From Circinella minor (lineage: Eukaryota > Mucoromycota > Mucoromycetes > Mucorales > Lichtheimiaceae): DNA of 20,964 bases. The stretch spans positions 1-20,964 of the forward strand of contig JAEPRB010000447.1 in assembly GCA_016758965.1 (NCBI GenBank), given 5' to 3'. Of the stretch, positions 8,254-19,537 are shown piece after piece. The notes beneath the pieces are model-generated. The model was not told where the DNA came from. It worked only from the letters and a program-made list of their open reading frames with translations, and did not search any database. A program made the position numbers and the translations under genes. Positions within the stretch are counted from its first letter, which is position 1; the number at the start of each line of letters is the position of its first letter.

Positions 8254-10725
8254 ATGTCTAACCACCATCTTACTGCTACAAATGTACATAACCCCATGGT
8301 TATTAGACCAACTGCTGAACAACAACGTTTGACAAAATGTAGAGCTGACGTCTATAAGGATTTTATTGCGAAACAGCCTGAAGTGACAGGAGAATGTTGG
8401 GTATACAAAGACAAGTATACGCTAGATAAGAAGCATGAACAGATTATTAGCCGAAAAAGAAAGGCTCAACAATCAGATGATATTGATTGTGAATCTGATC
8501 AACTTCGTGCAAGTGATACTGAAGGATGTAAATATTATATTTAAAAAATATTTTCAATAATAGCTCTAAATATTCATATATTAATTATAATGATATCTTT
8601 TTTTACTATTTTTAAGCTGGTGCTTCATCATACATTAGAAAGCGCACTATTCTTTGGAAAATCCGATTCCAATGTCATCGCAAAGCCAGAAGTGAAAAGA
8701 AAAAGGTTCAGCCTATGGATGATGAAAATGATGAATATGATGAAGATGGGATGAAACGTCGTCCTATTCAAAAAAAATCAAAATACATTGGATGTAAAGC
8801 ACAACTCATGGTATACTGTTATGAAGATGATAAAGATAATGTCGAGTTTGTTTATCTTAATGATCATAATGACCACATTCCAGGTAGTATTGGTGATGTT
8901 CAGTATCTCCGTAAATCCAAGGAGTTAAATGAACGGATTCTTGAGGAACTGCATAAAGGATATCATGTACGCGATATAAAGCGTTTTCTTCAACGTGAAT
9001 ACCAACATGTAGCAAAAAGTAGCCGTTTTGGTCATATTAACACAGTTGATGTTTATAATATTCTTTGTAAATATCGTGAAGAATTGTGCTGTCTGGATAA
9101 AGATGACTTCAAGTCTGTAAAAAAACAGCTGGAAGCTTTTCAAAACTCGCAATATCACATATGGATTGATGTAACAGATGTTGGTGAAAGTTCAAGTGAA
9201 CGTCTTACATCAAAGGACTTTGCTTTTGGATTTGTTGCTCCTTGGCAGCTTGCCTATTTCAAAGACGCCCGATTTGTTTCATTAGATGCAACGCATGATG
9301 TATCAAAATATAAAGATGGTGTTTTATATACAATGGTTATACGTGATCCTGTTGCTGGACGTGGTGTTCCTATAAATTATTTATTAACAAATGATTTATC
9401 ATCAAAACCTCTTCTTGGTTGGTTCCATTCATTAGCAGCAATTGGATTAAACCCACAACGTTTTACAATTGATAATAGCTTGCCTGAAGATAATGCTATT
9501 GCTCACGTTTGGCCTAACTGTTCAATCCAACATTGCATTTGGCATGTGATGCGAGCTTGGATGCAAAATGTTCAAGCAAAAGTACATGGATCAATTGGGC
9601 GAACACCAAGTCAAGCAAAAGCACACATTAGACCGCGTTTGAAGGAACTTATGTATGAAAAAAATACAGAACGGTTTCATACACTTCTTGGTAATTTTCT
9701 TACTGAATTTCAAGATTCCCAACGTGAGTTCATTACTTATTTCAAGATGTACTATGTTGATAAATGGGATGGACGAGCATATGAGCGATGGAACTGCTCA
9801 TATCAACCACAAGTCTTTCATGCTATGTCTACAAATAACTATGTTGAAGTAAGAAAGAAAAAAAAATTAAACAGTATTTTATATATATTTATACTTAGAT
9901 ACTAACGATATTTTTATAGAGTTGGCATAACCAATTGAAAACTGTATATTTAAAACGTAAACGCACACATCGTCTTGATGTATTAATCAACCTTCTTGCT
10001 GATGATGTCTCGTTTGATATTACTGAAGAAGTAAATCGTTTATCAGCTAATGTAGGCAGAATGGTGTCTACTGAGCGACGTCTTCGTGCAAATGAAATCA
10101 AAGCAGAGGAGGAGCAAAGGTCGACACATCCATCATCACTAATCCACTTGTCCGATTCTGAATATTCTGTTGTATTATTCAACAATAATGCACATAACGC
10201 AGTATATATTGTATTATTATCGTTCCTTTTTAGTATATACTTGATGTTGTTTACTATCATTATTAACTGCTGTTTTTTGTTGTTGTCAAATAGGTTGGAG
10301 CAAATAATAATCAAGTTGCCTCTTGTACCTGTCCTGATTATCAACGCCATTTTTCCCATGTAAACATATGTTTTATGTTGAGTTAAATGATCCATCCGTA
10401 ACAGTTCGCCCCAAATGATCAATCACGATGTTTGGGATCAACAGACAACAGTGTCTACCATCTCTTCTCCTACACCACAATATACCGACCATCCACAACC
10501 ACCAACAAATAAAGATCAGCTTCATAATTCTATCAATGCCTTGTATCTCATGCAACTGCATTAAAGCGTCGTGTCAATAGATCAGCTATAACCAGCAATA
10601 ATAATAATAACATAACCAACATAATTCAACAGATAGATGCATTAACACAAAGCATATTGAATGTTGACTCTGATCTTGATGATATTCTTTCTCTTCCTCC
10701 TAACTCCAATTTCGAACTCCAGTAA
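8254..10725 (+). pseudogene. MULE A transposase (FAR1/MULE/SWIM type), C-terminal frameshifts
   Basis: Exons are 8254-8527, 8617-9848, 9920-10201 and 10294 onward, with introns of 89, 71 and 92 nt and matching phases. Residues about 111-178 hold a C-C-H-H zinc-binding pattern (C111, C151, H175, H178), like the FAR1/WRKY-GCM1-type DNA-binding region of MULEs. The catalytic core shows D315 in SLDATHD, D377 in FTIDNSLPEDNAI, the CxxH motif C398-H401 in HCIWHVMRAW, and E502 in TNNYVE, the last codon of exon 2. Spacing (62 and 125) matches MULE B. Exon 4 begins the SWIM zinc finger (SCTCPDYQRHF), but the frame shifts near 10351-10357 before PCKHMF, again near 10411 and near 10557. Each shift is consistent with one lost base. 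The last part ends in LPPNSNFELQ at TAA 10723-10725. The core is intact, but the SWIM finger cannot be made as written. Confidence 0.85.
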
Positions 10726-10903
10726 AAATAACAATCCATTTCTTATATTTTATATATTACTCTTTTATTATTTTCTTTGTCACTATATATTTAAACATAT
10801 AATTATATTTTTATTATTATTATTATTATTAAATAACCACAATCTACGTTCTTCCCATCTCAAAAACAATATATTCGCTTACCATTATTATAAAGCATAA
10901 AAG
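10726..10903. other. AT-rich 3' region of MULE A
   Basis: This short stretch between the transposase stop and the right arm is AT-rich, with a (TTA)n-like run near 10811-10831. Open frames here are low-complexity and have no recognisable domain. Confidence 0.55.
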
Positions 10904-11734
10904 TGTTTCCTTCTAAGCTATTACTATAACAATAACAATAAACAGCCTACCCTAACCATTATATATCCAAAAATCCAAAAACTAAACGGGCTTCCATCAA
11001 CAGCAATAATAACAGCACAATAGCTTTTGGGTGACGTAAATCACAGTCCATTTGGCAATCGTCAAGTTGAAAAAAAAATATTGAACGGATAGTTTCGTAT
11101 GTTGAATAATCTTTAAGCTGAGACAGGTGTTTGCTGAATACTAGCAAGTGAAAGAAAAAAAAAAAAAAAAAAAAAAACTGAAATACTCGCTATTATCCAC
11201 AGGTAGTGCGTAGTTGCCGATATAATATACTGTCGTGTGTGTCGATTTCCGGTGTAAAAAATGAATTAGCATTTGCTAAATAGATCATTTTGTTGTTCCA
11301 TCTATCCCTAAATTTATAAACGTGTTTAGTAATTAGTGACTCACACGAAAAACTTTATAATGTGTACATTCCGTTTTTTTTTGCCTCTCTATACAATAAC
11401 GAAATAAATAAAAAGAACTTACTCTATCTAGCTGGAATTATTAAAACCGAGATTATGAAATCGTTTTTGTTAATTGCTTCAGCAATCCTTAATTTAATCT
11501 ACTAGATTTATTAAAAAAAAAACAAGAAAGTCATCTAATACCATATATATATTATTAATAACCATTCTAATTTTTTACCTCCATTTGTTTGTCCTCATCT
11601 TATTTAAACAAAGCATTATATATTCACAGATGCTTATTCTCGTTTCATCATCTTATTGTATCTTTTTAAAATGGCAATATATTGAATGAGAATCATTAAT
11701 AAAAGATTTTTGTTTATAACTATAATGCTGACTT
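10904..11734 (-). repeat. MULE A right terminal inverted repeat
   Basis: This arm is the reverse complement of 7183-8015. It contains a run of 23 A (11155-11177), the counterpart of the T run in the left arm. The differences I noticed are mostly C/T and G/A, for example around 11030-11095. Confidence 0.9.
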
Positions 11735-11980
11735 GGTGTTTTTTTCTCTCCTATGGTGCAAAATTTCTGTCTCCATGACGTATATCTGACTTTAAATAAA
11801 AATGAAAATTGGGGGGGAGAACACTTTGGCCCCAAAAGTTATCCGGGGCCGAATAAGTATTTTGCAACATATACGTCTGTACACTAAGATATACAATAGA
11901 CCACCAAACATATAGAATCAGTAAATATAATAATAACACTAAGAATATCTAGTAGATATATATCATAAGACAGTGTATAC
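11735..11980. other. Unassigned stretch with a GC-rich hairpin
   Basis: The sequence lies between MULE A and the last traced exon of the Plavaka-like gene. It holds a run of seven G near 11811 and a GGCCCC...GGGGCC inverted pair (about 11829-11850), both unusual in this AT-rich DNA. On the minus strand a frame stays open here down to a TAG at 11753-11751 and could be a further exon of the Plavaka-like gene, but I do not recognise the residues. Confidence 0.4.
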
Positions 11981-13639
11981 TTTTCATTATCAGATTTGAA
12001 TGGGTTTAAAATCAATGAAAGACAGTGATGAAAAACCGCAACACGGAAAGCGGAAAGCCATGTAGGTAGACTAAGTCCATCCTTACAATTAATAACAGGT
12101 AGAAAAGCTACAGTCTTAGTAGCACGGTACAAGTCACTATTCCTATATTTCATAGGAATGTTTCCTATATATTAAGCACAAGTTAGCTATTTAATCTCGA
12201 TGTGCGTATGCACTTATAGTTTTTTATTTTATTTTAATATTTTTTCCCACTATGCCTACCTCATACCAAGTTTTAAATACAAGGGCCACGCCTTGTGCCT
12301 TCCATTTCCAGATATAACAGTTTGATCACTAGCGAGAATGATTGAAAGAATAATATTATCAGGAAACCGTAGCTGATAATATATTAAAGTATTAGTTTAT
12401 TTGTCAGGTATTAAACTAGAGAACAAACTAATAAAAATTATTTATGTACTGTACCTGAAGCTCTTCCCAAAACTCGCCTGAGTCAATGTCAAGAAAAACT
12501 CTTTCGCCATTTTGTTTGTATATACTAGGCTGGTTAATCATGACTTTCCAAAAGATAGAATGAGAAAATAAAAGCTGACATACGTCTTTAATATTGCGAT
12601 AACTAAAATGTATTTCACCGATTTGGTCATCAATTTCTCTTTTCCAGTCAATAGGTACATCTTCAATTTCTTCTACTAATATCCGTTTATCTGTGAATGG
12701 CTGTTTTTTTTTTGTATTAGCAATTTACTACAGCTAAATTTGAACAATTATGAATCAACAGAAAAAATTATATATGGGTACATACCAATTTAATAACATC
12801 CGAAGCAGATTCTTCCAAGTTTTTCTTGAGATCATTAAATGATGTCATTGATATGGAGTAATCTTTGGCAGATGATTGTGCTTTTGCTAATCCCCTATTT
12901 ATCAACTTTACCAAGCTGTAAAATAGTCGTGATTGTTAATACATACACAAGTAATTGAAATATAATGTTCTAACTACCTTTCATATGCGTTCCCTGATAT
13001 TTGGTTTTTGAAGGTCCATGCAGCAAGATCACGTTTAATATCATTCATGCTTCCTTGATACAAAGTTGGATCGGCATTTTCGTCGGGAGTGAATTCTGGT
13101 GCAACCCTAATAGGTTCTATTTTGCATACCCAATCATTTTCTGAATAAGTACCTAATGTCATATCAAAGAAAAGATAAGTATACCTTTTTCGAGTTGATG
13201 CCAGTTTGAGAACTCTGCAGATTGCTGTTGAGAAGGCACTGTATCGTTAATATTTCCTTAAATACGTTCTGTATTTGTTTCGTCGACGATTGGTTCTGTA
13301 ATAACGAATCGTTCTTGATTATTATTGCTGTCAATGTAGTCGTCAGGTATCTATTTTCCCATAGTGTATGAGAATCATGACAATCACAAGTTAATTTAAA
13401 TCTATATAACCTAAGCTTACATAGTCATTAAGATCTTGATAATTGAGCACAGACGACGAATTGTAATTCTCATGGTCAAAAGAAGTAAATTGTGGCATGG
13501 GTTTATCGCCATGTACAAGTCTGTGATGTTGTTGGTAAGCAAACCTACTAACAAAAGCATTAGGTTTTCCGCATTCTTTTTTCCATAGACAAAATATTTC
13601 TTTTTTATTGTTTATCAGAAGAGGTGAATCGAGTGTCAT
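11981..13639 (-). pseudogene. Plavaka-like CACTA transposase, N-terminal exons, in-frame stop
   Basis: Seven exons are traced on the minus strand: 13639-13421, 13350-13185, 13140-12978, 12915-12786, 12700-12455, 12372-12267 and 12164-11981. All introns (44-102 nt) have GT...AG ends and keep phase. Exon 1 has a C2H2-like finger (C17, C23, H38/39, H43). Exons 3-4 hold LAAWTFKNQIS and SLVKLINRGLAKA; exons 5-7 hold DVPIDWKREI, SIILASDQTVIS, AWPLYLKLGNIP and TVAFLPVINCKDG. This order matches the conserved N-terminal half of fungal Plavaka-type (CACTA-like) transposases: finger, LAxW helix, PxWK, SSDKT-like block, YPVYLTxGNxP, AFLLLALLPV. A TAA at 13260-13258 (codon 104) breaks exon 2. About 404 codons are traced; the expected remainder, with the rest of the catalytic core, is not visible to the left. 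The gene is divergent from the one at 13817. Confidence 0.75.
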
Positions 13640-13816
13640 TGTGCTTTTTCGGTTTTTTTTTATTTTTCAGGGAAAAAAAGAGTCAAAAAAGGTACAAATG
13701 GCGCAGTTGAAAAAATTACCTTCTTTTTCATTCTTTGCATATCTTTCTTCAATTACTTTTTTCACAACTCTTTTTACAATTACTCTTTTACAACAACTCT
13801 TTTTACTACTTCAATA
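13640..13816. promoter_or_regulatory. Shared intergenic region of a divergent gene pair
   Basis: Two start codons face away from each other across 177 bp (ATG at 13639 minus, ATG at 13817 plus), so this must hold the promoters of both. It is strongly T-rich on the plus strand and contains a short tandem repeat at its right end. No specific binding site is claimed. Confidence 0.5.
13763..13806. repeat. Three tandem copies of a 14-15 bp unit
   Basis: The copies are CACAACTCTTTTTAC, AATTACTCTTTTAC and AACAACTCTTTTTAC, end to end, ending 10 bp before the ATG at 13817. They could be part of the promoter or leader of the plus-strand gene. Confidence 0.6.
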
Positions 13817-15496
13817 ATGGCAGGTGGTAGAGTGGCAAGAAAACGACGTCAAACAAGGGTCGATTCTTCAATTCGTAATCAACAACAAGATGTAATTATA
13901 CAACCCCTAATCACTAATTCTACTGGAAGGGTTACGCGATCTCAAACAGTTGGTAAGAAAAAGGCCGTAAATGAAAAATAATTCTTATGTGTAGAGAAAA
14001 TAAATGCCAACTGCTAATGAAATAAATTAAAAGCTAATCAAAATTCAGAAACAAGTAATTCAATTGAATCCAATAATGCTGACCAGGTTGATCCTGCTTC
14101 TATGTCAAGGTAAACTGAAGTTGATAGAGATCGCGTTACTTCTGTTTTTATTTTTTGGGTAAAATTATGTGTTTTGACAGCAAGCTCATATAAATAATAT
14201 ATAAACTAGTATAAATAATCATACAAATCCTGTTTCTAGAGATAATTCAAGAGGATCTCGGGCAACTAGTTTACTTGACCATGAACCATTACAACATCTA
14301 CTTTTACATAATCTCAATAACGATTTCCCCACACATACAAGCGCACTGTAAGATCTCTTCCTTAAAAATCTTATACTTTTATGATTTAACTAATGATAGC
14401 TAAAATAGATCATGTACCTCTAACGCAATAAATGAACCTGGGTAATTTGTTTCATATTATTTTTTTTTAGGAAAAAGTGCGATTTACTATATTCTAACAT
14501 AACTTCTATATAGGCTTAATACTTCAGCTTTACAACAGGTGTCGCCTTTATTATGACCTACAAGTTCCACCACAGATAACACTGGTTTACAACCACCGTC
14601 ACCATCAAGTTCTTCAACACAAGACATTGTTTTTTCACCAGCGAATAATTCATTAGTAAATCAAATATTGAACCTTGTCCCTTTTAGGTATTTCATACAA
14701 CTATAATTTTTTTTTTATAATCAGCCTTTGTACGAAAATCATTTCATACAACTATTAAATAGCAAGCACATGAAGGAACTATTTATTCATTCAGATGATG
14801 ATGAACGGTGGGGTAAGTTTGAAGACGACATGGAAAAATATTGTTATATGATAAACTTGTTTCCTGACAAGGCAGAATCGAACGCTGCAGCCAATGATCA
14901 TTCTAAAAAGTACACAACTGAAGAACTCGATTACGAACGATACCAATATGAAGGAAGCAAAATAATAAGATCTGAAGTATAACTTTTTTTTGACTAATTT
15001 GCTTGAAAATATGCAGAAGAAAGAGTATAGAAAATGTACCGAAATTTTGATCTTTTTGTGGGTTCTTTTATATACTATAGTTTAGACGCTTAATGACAGC
15101 AAAACGATCATCGGCACACGAACAAGTAAATACAAAAATGATAGATTATCATTTTCCTACTGAGCTTCTCCCTGCTGGATTTCGGATTCATGGTAGTAAA
15201 AGACAGTTTTTATATCTCATTGACTTGCTAAGGTATGTAATTTTATATGTAGTATTTGAAACAGAGCTATTTATTATTATATTAAATCCAGATTCGCATG
15301 TGCTGGATATGGTGACCATGGTGCAATGCTTCAAAATGCATTTATTTCAGAAACAATGTACAAGGTATTTTTCAATAGAAACGGAAGAAGAGGCCCAAGG
15401 GTGACACCAACTCCCAATCCCATTCCACCCTCGCTTATTTGCATAACATTTATAATGGTATTATATATTTCTTTCGGCTTTATTATTTCACCAAAT

Positions 15497-15505
15497 ATTG
15501 ACTGG
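15497..15505. repeat. Left copy of possible MULE B target duplication
   Basis: ATTGACTGG here pairs with GTTAACTGG at 19529-19537, matching at 7 of 9 positions. A 9-bp direct repeat at the outer ends is the expected target duplication of a Mutator-type element. The mismatches leave doubt. Confidence 0.55.
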
Positions 15506-16269
15506 GCACGCCTTTATTTCACCCCAACTGGATTTGAAATTTGGTGGTAAGTGGCTTGAGTAAAAAAAAATATAGGAGCGGAAAAAAAAACACTAAGAAA
15601 AAGAAAACCTTTCTTCCATCTTAATCATAAACATCTTCATCATGGCCAACACCTGCAACTTCTTTGAATGTATACCATTGAGCGATATATTAGAAACCAC
15701 GAGCAAAAATAAGAGTTAACCTTGTTATCAGATTTAACAAAAATACAGATGTAAAAAAAACAGGTAAAAAAAAGAGCTTTTTTTTTTTTTTTTTTTTTTA
15801 GGTTCTTATAATGACGAACAACGGTTATACAACAAAGACGCACATCTGAGGTAAATATATGAGAGGCACGACTTATTTTCTTTATGGTACATTGTGAAAT
15901 GTAAAGGGGGAATGTATAAAAGAACACAGATCAAAATGGGACATCGATTAAAAGGACACAGACTTTTTTTTTGTATACTTAACTAAAACTTGCCATTTTT
16001 TTTATTCATACAGAGTCGATCGTTCTCTTTTTTTTACATACGACAACCGCAACAGTACTACCACGTCATCTATCAAACGAAATAAGATTAGAAGAATATG
16101 TTTGTGCTTTTTGAATTACTAGAGCAACATGGTTTTTTTTATACATAATTCAGGCACCAAAAATAATAAAAAAAAAGTAGTATACACGTTTTTCGGTATA
16201 TATAAAATGGAGCAATACATATGGATGATTTTATTTGTGTGGGATCTTGTTTAATATGTAATATATATA
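15506..16269 (+). repeat. MULE B left terminal inverted repeat (3' side of transposase)
   Basis: This arm is the near-perfect reverse complement of 18766-19528. It contains a T run at 15778-15799. A 95-codon frame (about 15640-15927) recurs in the other arm because the arms are copies; it has poly-Lys low complexity and no domain. Confidence 0.9.
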
Positions 16270-16271
16270 GA

Positions 16272-16325
16272 ATAAAAAGAAAGAAAGAAAAAGAGAGAGA
16301 GAGATAGAGAGATAGAGAAGAAAAA
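16272..16325 (+). repeat. Purine-rich (GAAA)n/(GA)n tract
   Basis: A simple-sequence run of GAAA then GA/GATA units lies between the left arm and the transposase stop codon, in its 3' untranslated region. It is probably replication slippage. Confidence 0.75.
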
Positions 16326-16338
16326 CACATGTATGCTG

Positions 16339-18591
16339 TTATTGGCGTTGGGTATTATTGTTTCTAGTTCGATCATAGCGTTGAAGCATTGTTTGATGAA
16401 GCAAGACTAACTCTCTGACTCGTTGAGCATATTGATGCGCTTCTTCTTGTGAGATTGTAGACAGATTCAACACACGATTGCGATCATGGTGGAGGGCCGT
16501 ATATGATTGCGAAATAAATTGCAAGTTGCTTTGTACATCATCAAGAATGTCAACATCATCATTTCTAGTTTCACCATCTTGTTGGACTTCGGTAATTGGT
16601 GTGCGTTCAGGTTCATTCAGCTCACCTTGTTGGACATAAGTTGCTTGAACAATTACATCTAAGGCATTATTTTGCTCTGATTCGAAAGATGGTTGCATAT
16701 TTGTAAATCGTTTTAATAGATAAATATGCTTACAAGGCACACATCTATCAATAAAATCTTGACAAGTGCATGACTCAATAAGCATGGCATTATTGACGAC
16801 TACATCATATACTGGAGTTGATCGTGTTGCGCGAGGAGTAAATGCTCTCACTTTCCAATTACCTACCATTGGGCTACTACTATTTTCACCCTCAGGATTA
16901 TGGATCATTGCCGAAATTTCACGAGCTGGTACAAGAGATGCACGAAATCGTCGTCGTGATTGTTGATTTTCCAAAGGACCCATACGACCATTATTGCTCA
17001 AAATACGTTCCTCTTCATTTTCAAAATAAAATTCTACTTCATGTGTCAGGACAAAGATAAGTCGATCAAGTCGTTTGTTGCGTACATGTTTAAGATAATT
17101 AACCTTAAGCTGACCATGCCATGATTCAATAAAGTTGTTTGTCATCATAGCTCTATTTCCACGATCAATAAATGCATACGCCCAACGTTGAATGATGCCC
17201 TCTGCAATCCAGAATCGGTCAAAATAGTCAAGAAATGTATGTTGGTCATAAAATTGTATCTTAAATTCTTCAATTAAATTATACATTGTGTCAACATCAT
17301 CTTCACGTAAAATCGATTTTAATTCATCCATCATTGTATGGTGGTATTCTTGAAGTTCTTGTTGACTATAAGATCCATCTAGTGTTACTTTTTCTTTTAA
17401 TTTACGATTCCATGCTTGAACAACATGGAATGCACAATAATGAATTCTTGCAGCTGGGAAAACGTTTTGAATTGCATTTACTTCAGGGATGCTGCAATCA
17501 ATAGTCATTTGCTGGATCGTCATATTACATGTATCACGCAAAAAATATAACCATTGGCGAATAGGACCTGCAGAATGGTTATTTGTAAACATGTAGGCAA
17601 CAGGATATCCTGTTCCTGTATGTGGATTACGAATTACGATAGTATACATAATGTCATGGATTTGAGTGGTGATTTTATATGTTGCATCCATACAAACAGA
17701 TCGAGTTGATTGTAGATGCAAGAGTTGCTTAGGTGAAATAAAACCAAAAGAGAAAATATTGTTGTTACTTGTATATTCAGATGAATTACCATTAAAGATG
17801 ACATAGTTGTCTCTAAGAAGATGTTCATCAAGCCAGATCTTTGTCGAAATCATATCATTTTCATGAAACTGGAAGAGTTCATGCTTTAACTGTATGTATA
17901 GATATAATGTTTTAATCATCCTTTTCATATTTATAATGCTATCTTATTATCGATAATAACATACCTTATTCATTATATTATACACGTCGTCATAATTCAC
18001 TTTTCTTTGTGTAATATTACTTTCATTTGAAGTATCATTATTTAAAGATTCAAACTGACGCAAAACTGATATGCGAATATCACGACAGTTTCTGCCGTCC
18101 TTAAGTTGTTGCTGAATGCTACTGACTGTTGCACGAGATAATGAGAGTCTGCTTTTATCTTTAATATCGCCAGGTATATGTGCTATCGTTTCATCATTCT
18201 TATTATGTCCATGTAACAATTTAATTTCACATTCTTCAGGATTATTACTCCAAATCGTAATCTTCAAACGAGCTAAACAACCACACTTTTTTGTGTCTTT
18301 TTGACCAGTTCGAACTACACGTCGAGTTGTATATGAACCTGCCCGATGACAAATAAATGACTCACTATAGTTGATTCTAGTGCCATCACCTTGAGTTTTA
18401 TTTTTTGTTACCCACTTGGTTCCGCATAACTCGGAGATGTGTACCAAGCAAGCTTTCCATTCGGAGGCACGTACATGGACTGGCTCATTTAAAACAAGGG
18501 TAAGAACGCCAGGTACTGTTGAATGAGCAAGAGCGTAGCAAACATTTTGAACGGTATAGACCTCATAATCGTTGTTGTTTTGTTGGTTCAT
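16339..18591 (-). CDS. MULE B transposase (FAR1-like finger, MULE DDE core, SWIM finger)
   Basis: Two exons (18591-17965 and 17889-16339) flank a 75-nt intron with a GTATGT donor, giving 725 residues with no break. The N-terminal part has a zinc-binding pattern (C81, C103/C105, H127/H129) like FAR1-type DNA-binding regions. The MULE core has D277 in CMDATYKI, D340 in MTIDCSIPEVNAI, CxxH C361-H364 in HYCAFHVVQAW and E464 in TNNFIESWHGQLK. The SWIM finger is complete: C583, C585, C595, H597 in SCTCQDF...PCKHIYLL. The C-terminal tail is polar and ends RTRNNNTQRQ. It would cut and insert the element in the nucleus after binding the terminal arms. The ATG at 18591 is the first in frame and lies 175 bp inside the right arm. 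Intron placement differs from MULE A. Everything needed for activity appears present; expression is unknown. Confidence 0.92.
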
Positions 18592-18683
18592 GGTGAATTA
18601 GTTAAGATGTTACAAATAGAGTTGTAAAAAAAATAGCAGTAGAGAGAAAGCTTGTGTTTTTTTTTTTAGAAAATTATATATAT

Positions 18684-18830
18684 ATATCTTCCATATTAAA
18701 TATTAATCCTAATAAATGAAACTATCTATATGTATTGATCCCTTTGACTCAAACTAATTATGTATTATATATATCACATATTAAACAAGATTCCACACAA
18801 ATAAAATCATCCATATGTATTGCTCCATTT
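18684..18830. repeat. Degenerate direct duplication upstream of MULE B transposase
   Basis: 18684-18745 and 18771-18830 resemble each other: ATATC, CATATTAA, ...AATAAA..., then ATATGTATTG and CTCC/TCCC-like ends, in the same order. The second copy starts at the inner edge of the right arm; the first lies just inside it. It may be the promoter region of the transposase, duplicated and diverged. Confidence 0.45.
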
Positions 18831-19528
18831 TATATATACTGAAAAATGTGCATACTACTTTTTTTTATTATTTTTGGTGCCTGAATTATGTATAAAAAAA
18901 ACCATGTTGCTCTAGTAATTCAAAAAGCACAAACATATTCTTCTAATCTTATTTTGTTTGATAGATGACGTGGTAGTACTGTTGCGGTTGTCGTATGTAA
19001 AAAAAAGAGAACGATCGACTCTGTATGAATAAAAAAAATGGCAAGTTTTAGTTAAGTATACAAAAAAAAAGTCTGTGTCCTTTTAATCGATGTCCCATTT
19101 TGATCTGTGTTCTTTTATACATTCCCCCTTTACATTTCACAATGTACCATAAAGAAAATAAGTCGTGCCTCTCATATATTTACCTCAGATGTGCGTCTTT
19201 GTTGTATAACCGTTGTTCGTCATTATAAGAACCTAAAAAAAAAAAAAAAAAAAAAAGCTCTTTTTTTTACCTGTTTTTTTTACATCTGTATTTTTGTTAA
19301 ATCTGATAACAAGGTTATCTCTTATTTTTGCTCGTGGTTTCTAATATATCGCTCAATGGTATACATTCAAAGAAGTTGCAGGTGTTGGCCGTGATAAAGA
19401 TGTTTATGATTAAGATGGAAGAAAGGTTTTTTTTTTCTTAGTGTTTTTTTTTCCACTCCTATATTTTTTTTTACTCAAGCCACTTACCACCAAATTTCAA
19501 ATCCAGTTGGGGTGAAATAAGGGCGTGC
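18766..19528 (-). repeat. MULE B right terminal inverted repeat (5' side of transposase)
   Basis: This arm is the reverse complement of 15506-16269, with an A run around 19234-19255 and few differences, several of them transitions. Confidence 0.9.
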
Positions 19529-19537
19529 GTTAACTGG
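19529..19537. repeat. Right copy of possible MULE B target duplication
   Basis: GTTAACTGG here matches ATTGACTGG at 15497-15505 at 7 of 9 positions. It lies in what would be the restored intron of the plus-strand gene. Confidence 0.55.

Larger units (their letters stand above)
7183..11734 (+). mobile_element. MULE A: Mutator-like element with long terminal inverted repeats
   Basis: The element is about 4.55 kb, bounded by inverted arms of about 830 bp that start AAGTCAGCATTATAG on both ends. Between the arms is a MULE transposase gene on the plus strand. Long terminal inverted repeats with a MULE/SWIM transposase define a Mutator-type element. I do not find a clear 8-11 bp target duplication; a run of seven T lies near both ends (7170-7176 and 11739-11745), but this is weak. 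By eye the arms differ at about a dozen substitutions, mostly transitions, so the copy is fairly young, although its transposase is broken. Confidence 0.88.
15506..19528 (-). mobile_element. MULE B: Mutator-like element, apparently complete
   Basis: The element is 4023 bp with inverted arms of about 764 bp starting GCACGCC(T/C)TTATTTC at both ends. It carries one MULE transposase gene on the minus strand without stops or shifts. A 9-bp imperfect direct repeat flanks it. The interrupted intron of the host gene restores neatly if the element and one repeat copy are taken out, which supports the boundaries. Its ends and arms are unrelated to MULE A's, so the two are different MULE families. It is the only complete element in the window with an unbroken transposase. 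Confidence 0.88.

Noticed and set aside
9895..10422. Open frame on the minus strand of 175 codons
   Set aside because: It is antisense to MULE A exons 3 and 4, which have clear family motifs and splice sites on the plus strand.
10661..10900. 79-codon Leu/Phe-rich frame that could pass for a membrane protein
   Set aside because: It overlaps the end of the MULE A reading frame and then runs through TTA/TTT simple sequence, which gives false hydrophobic residues.
13230..13265. Tiny intron that would remove the TAA at 13258-13260
   Set aside because: It would be under 30 nt, far shorter than all other introns in the window; a simple nonsense change is more likely.
15640..15927. 95-codon frame repeated inversely at 19107-19394
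   Set aside because: It is inside both MULE B arms and carries a poly-Lys run from the A/T homopolymer; there is no sign of a real protein.
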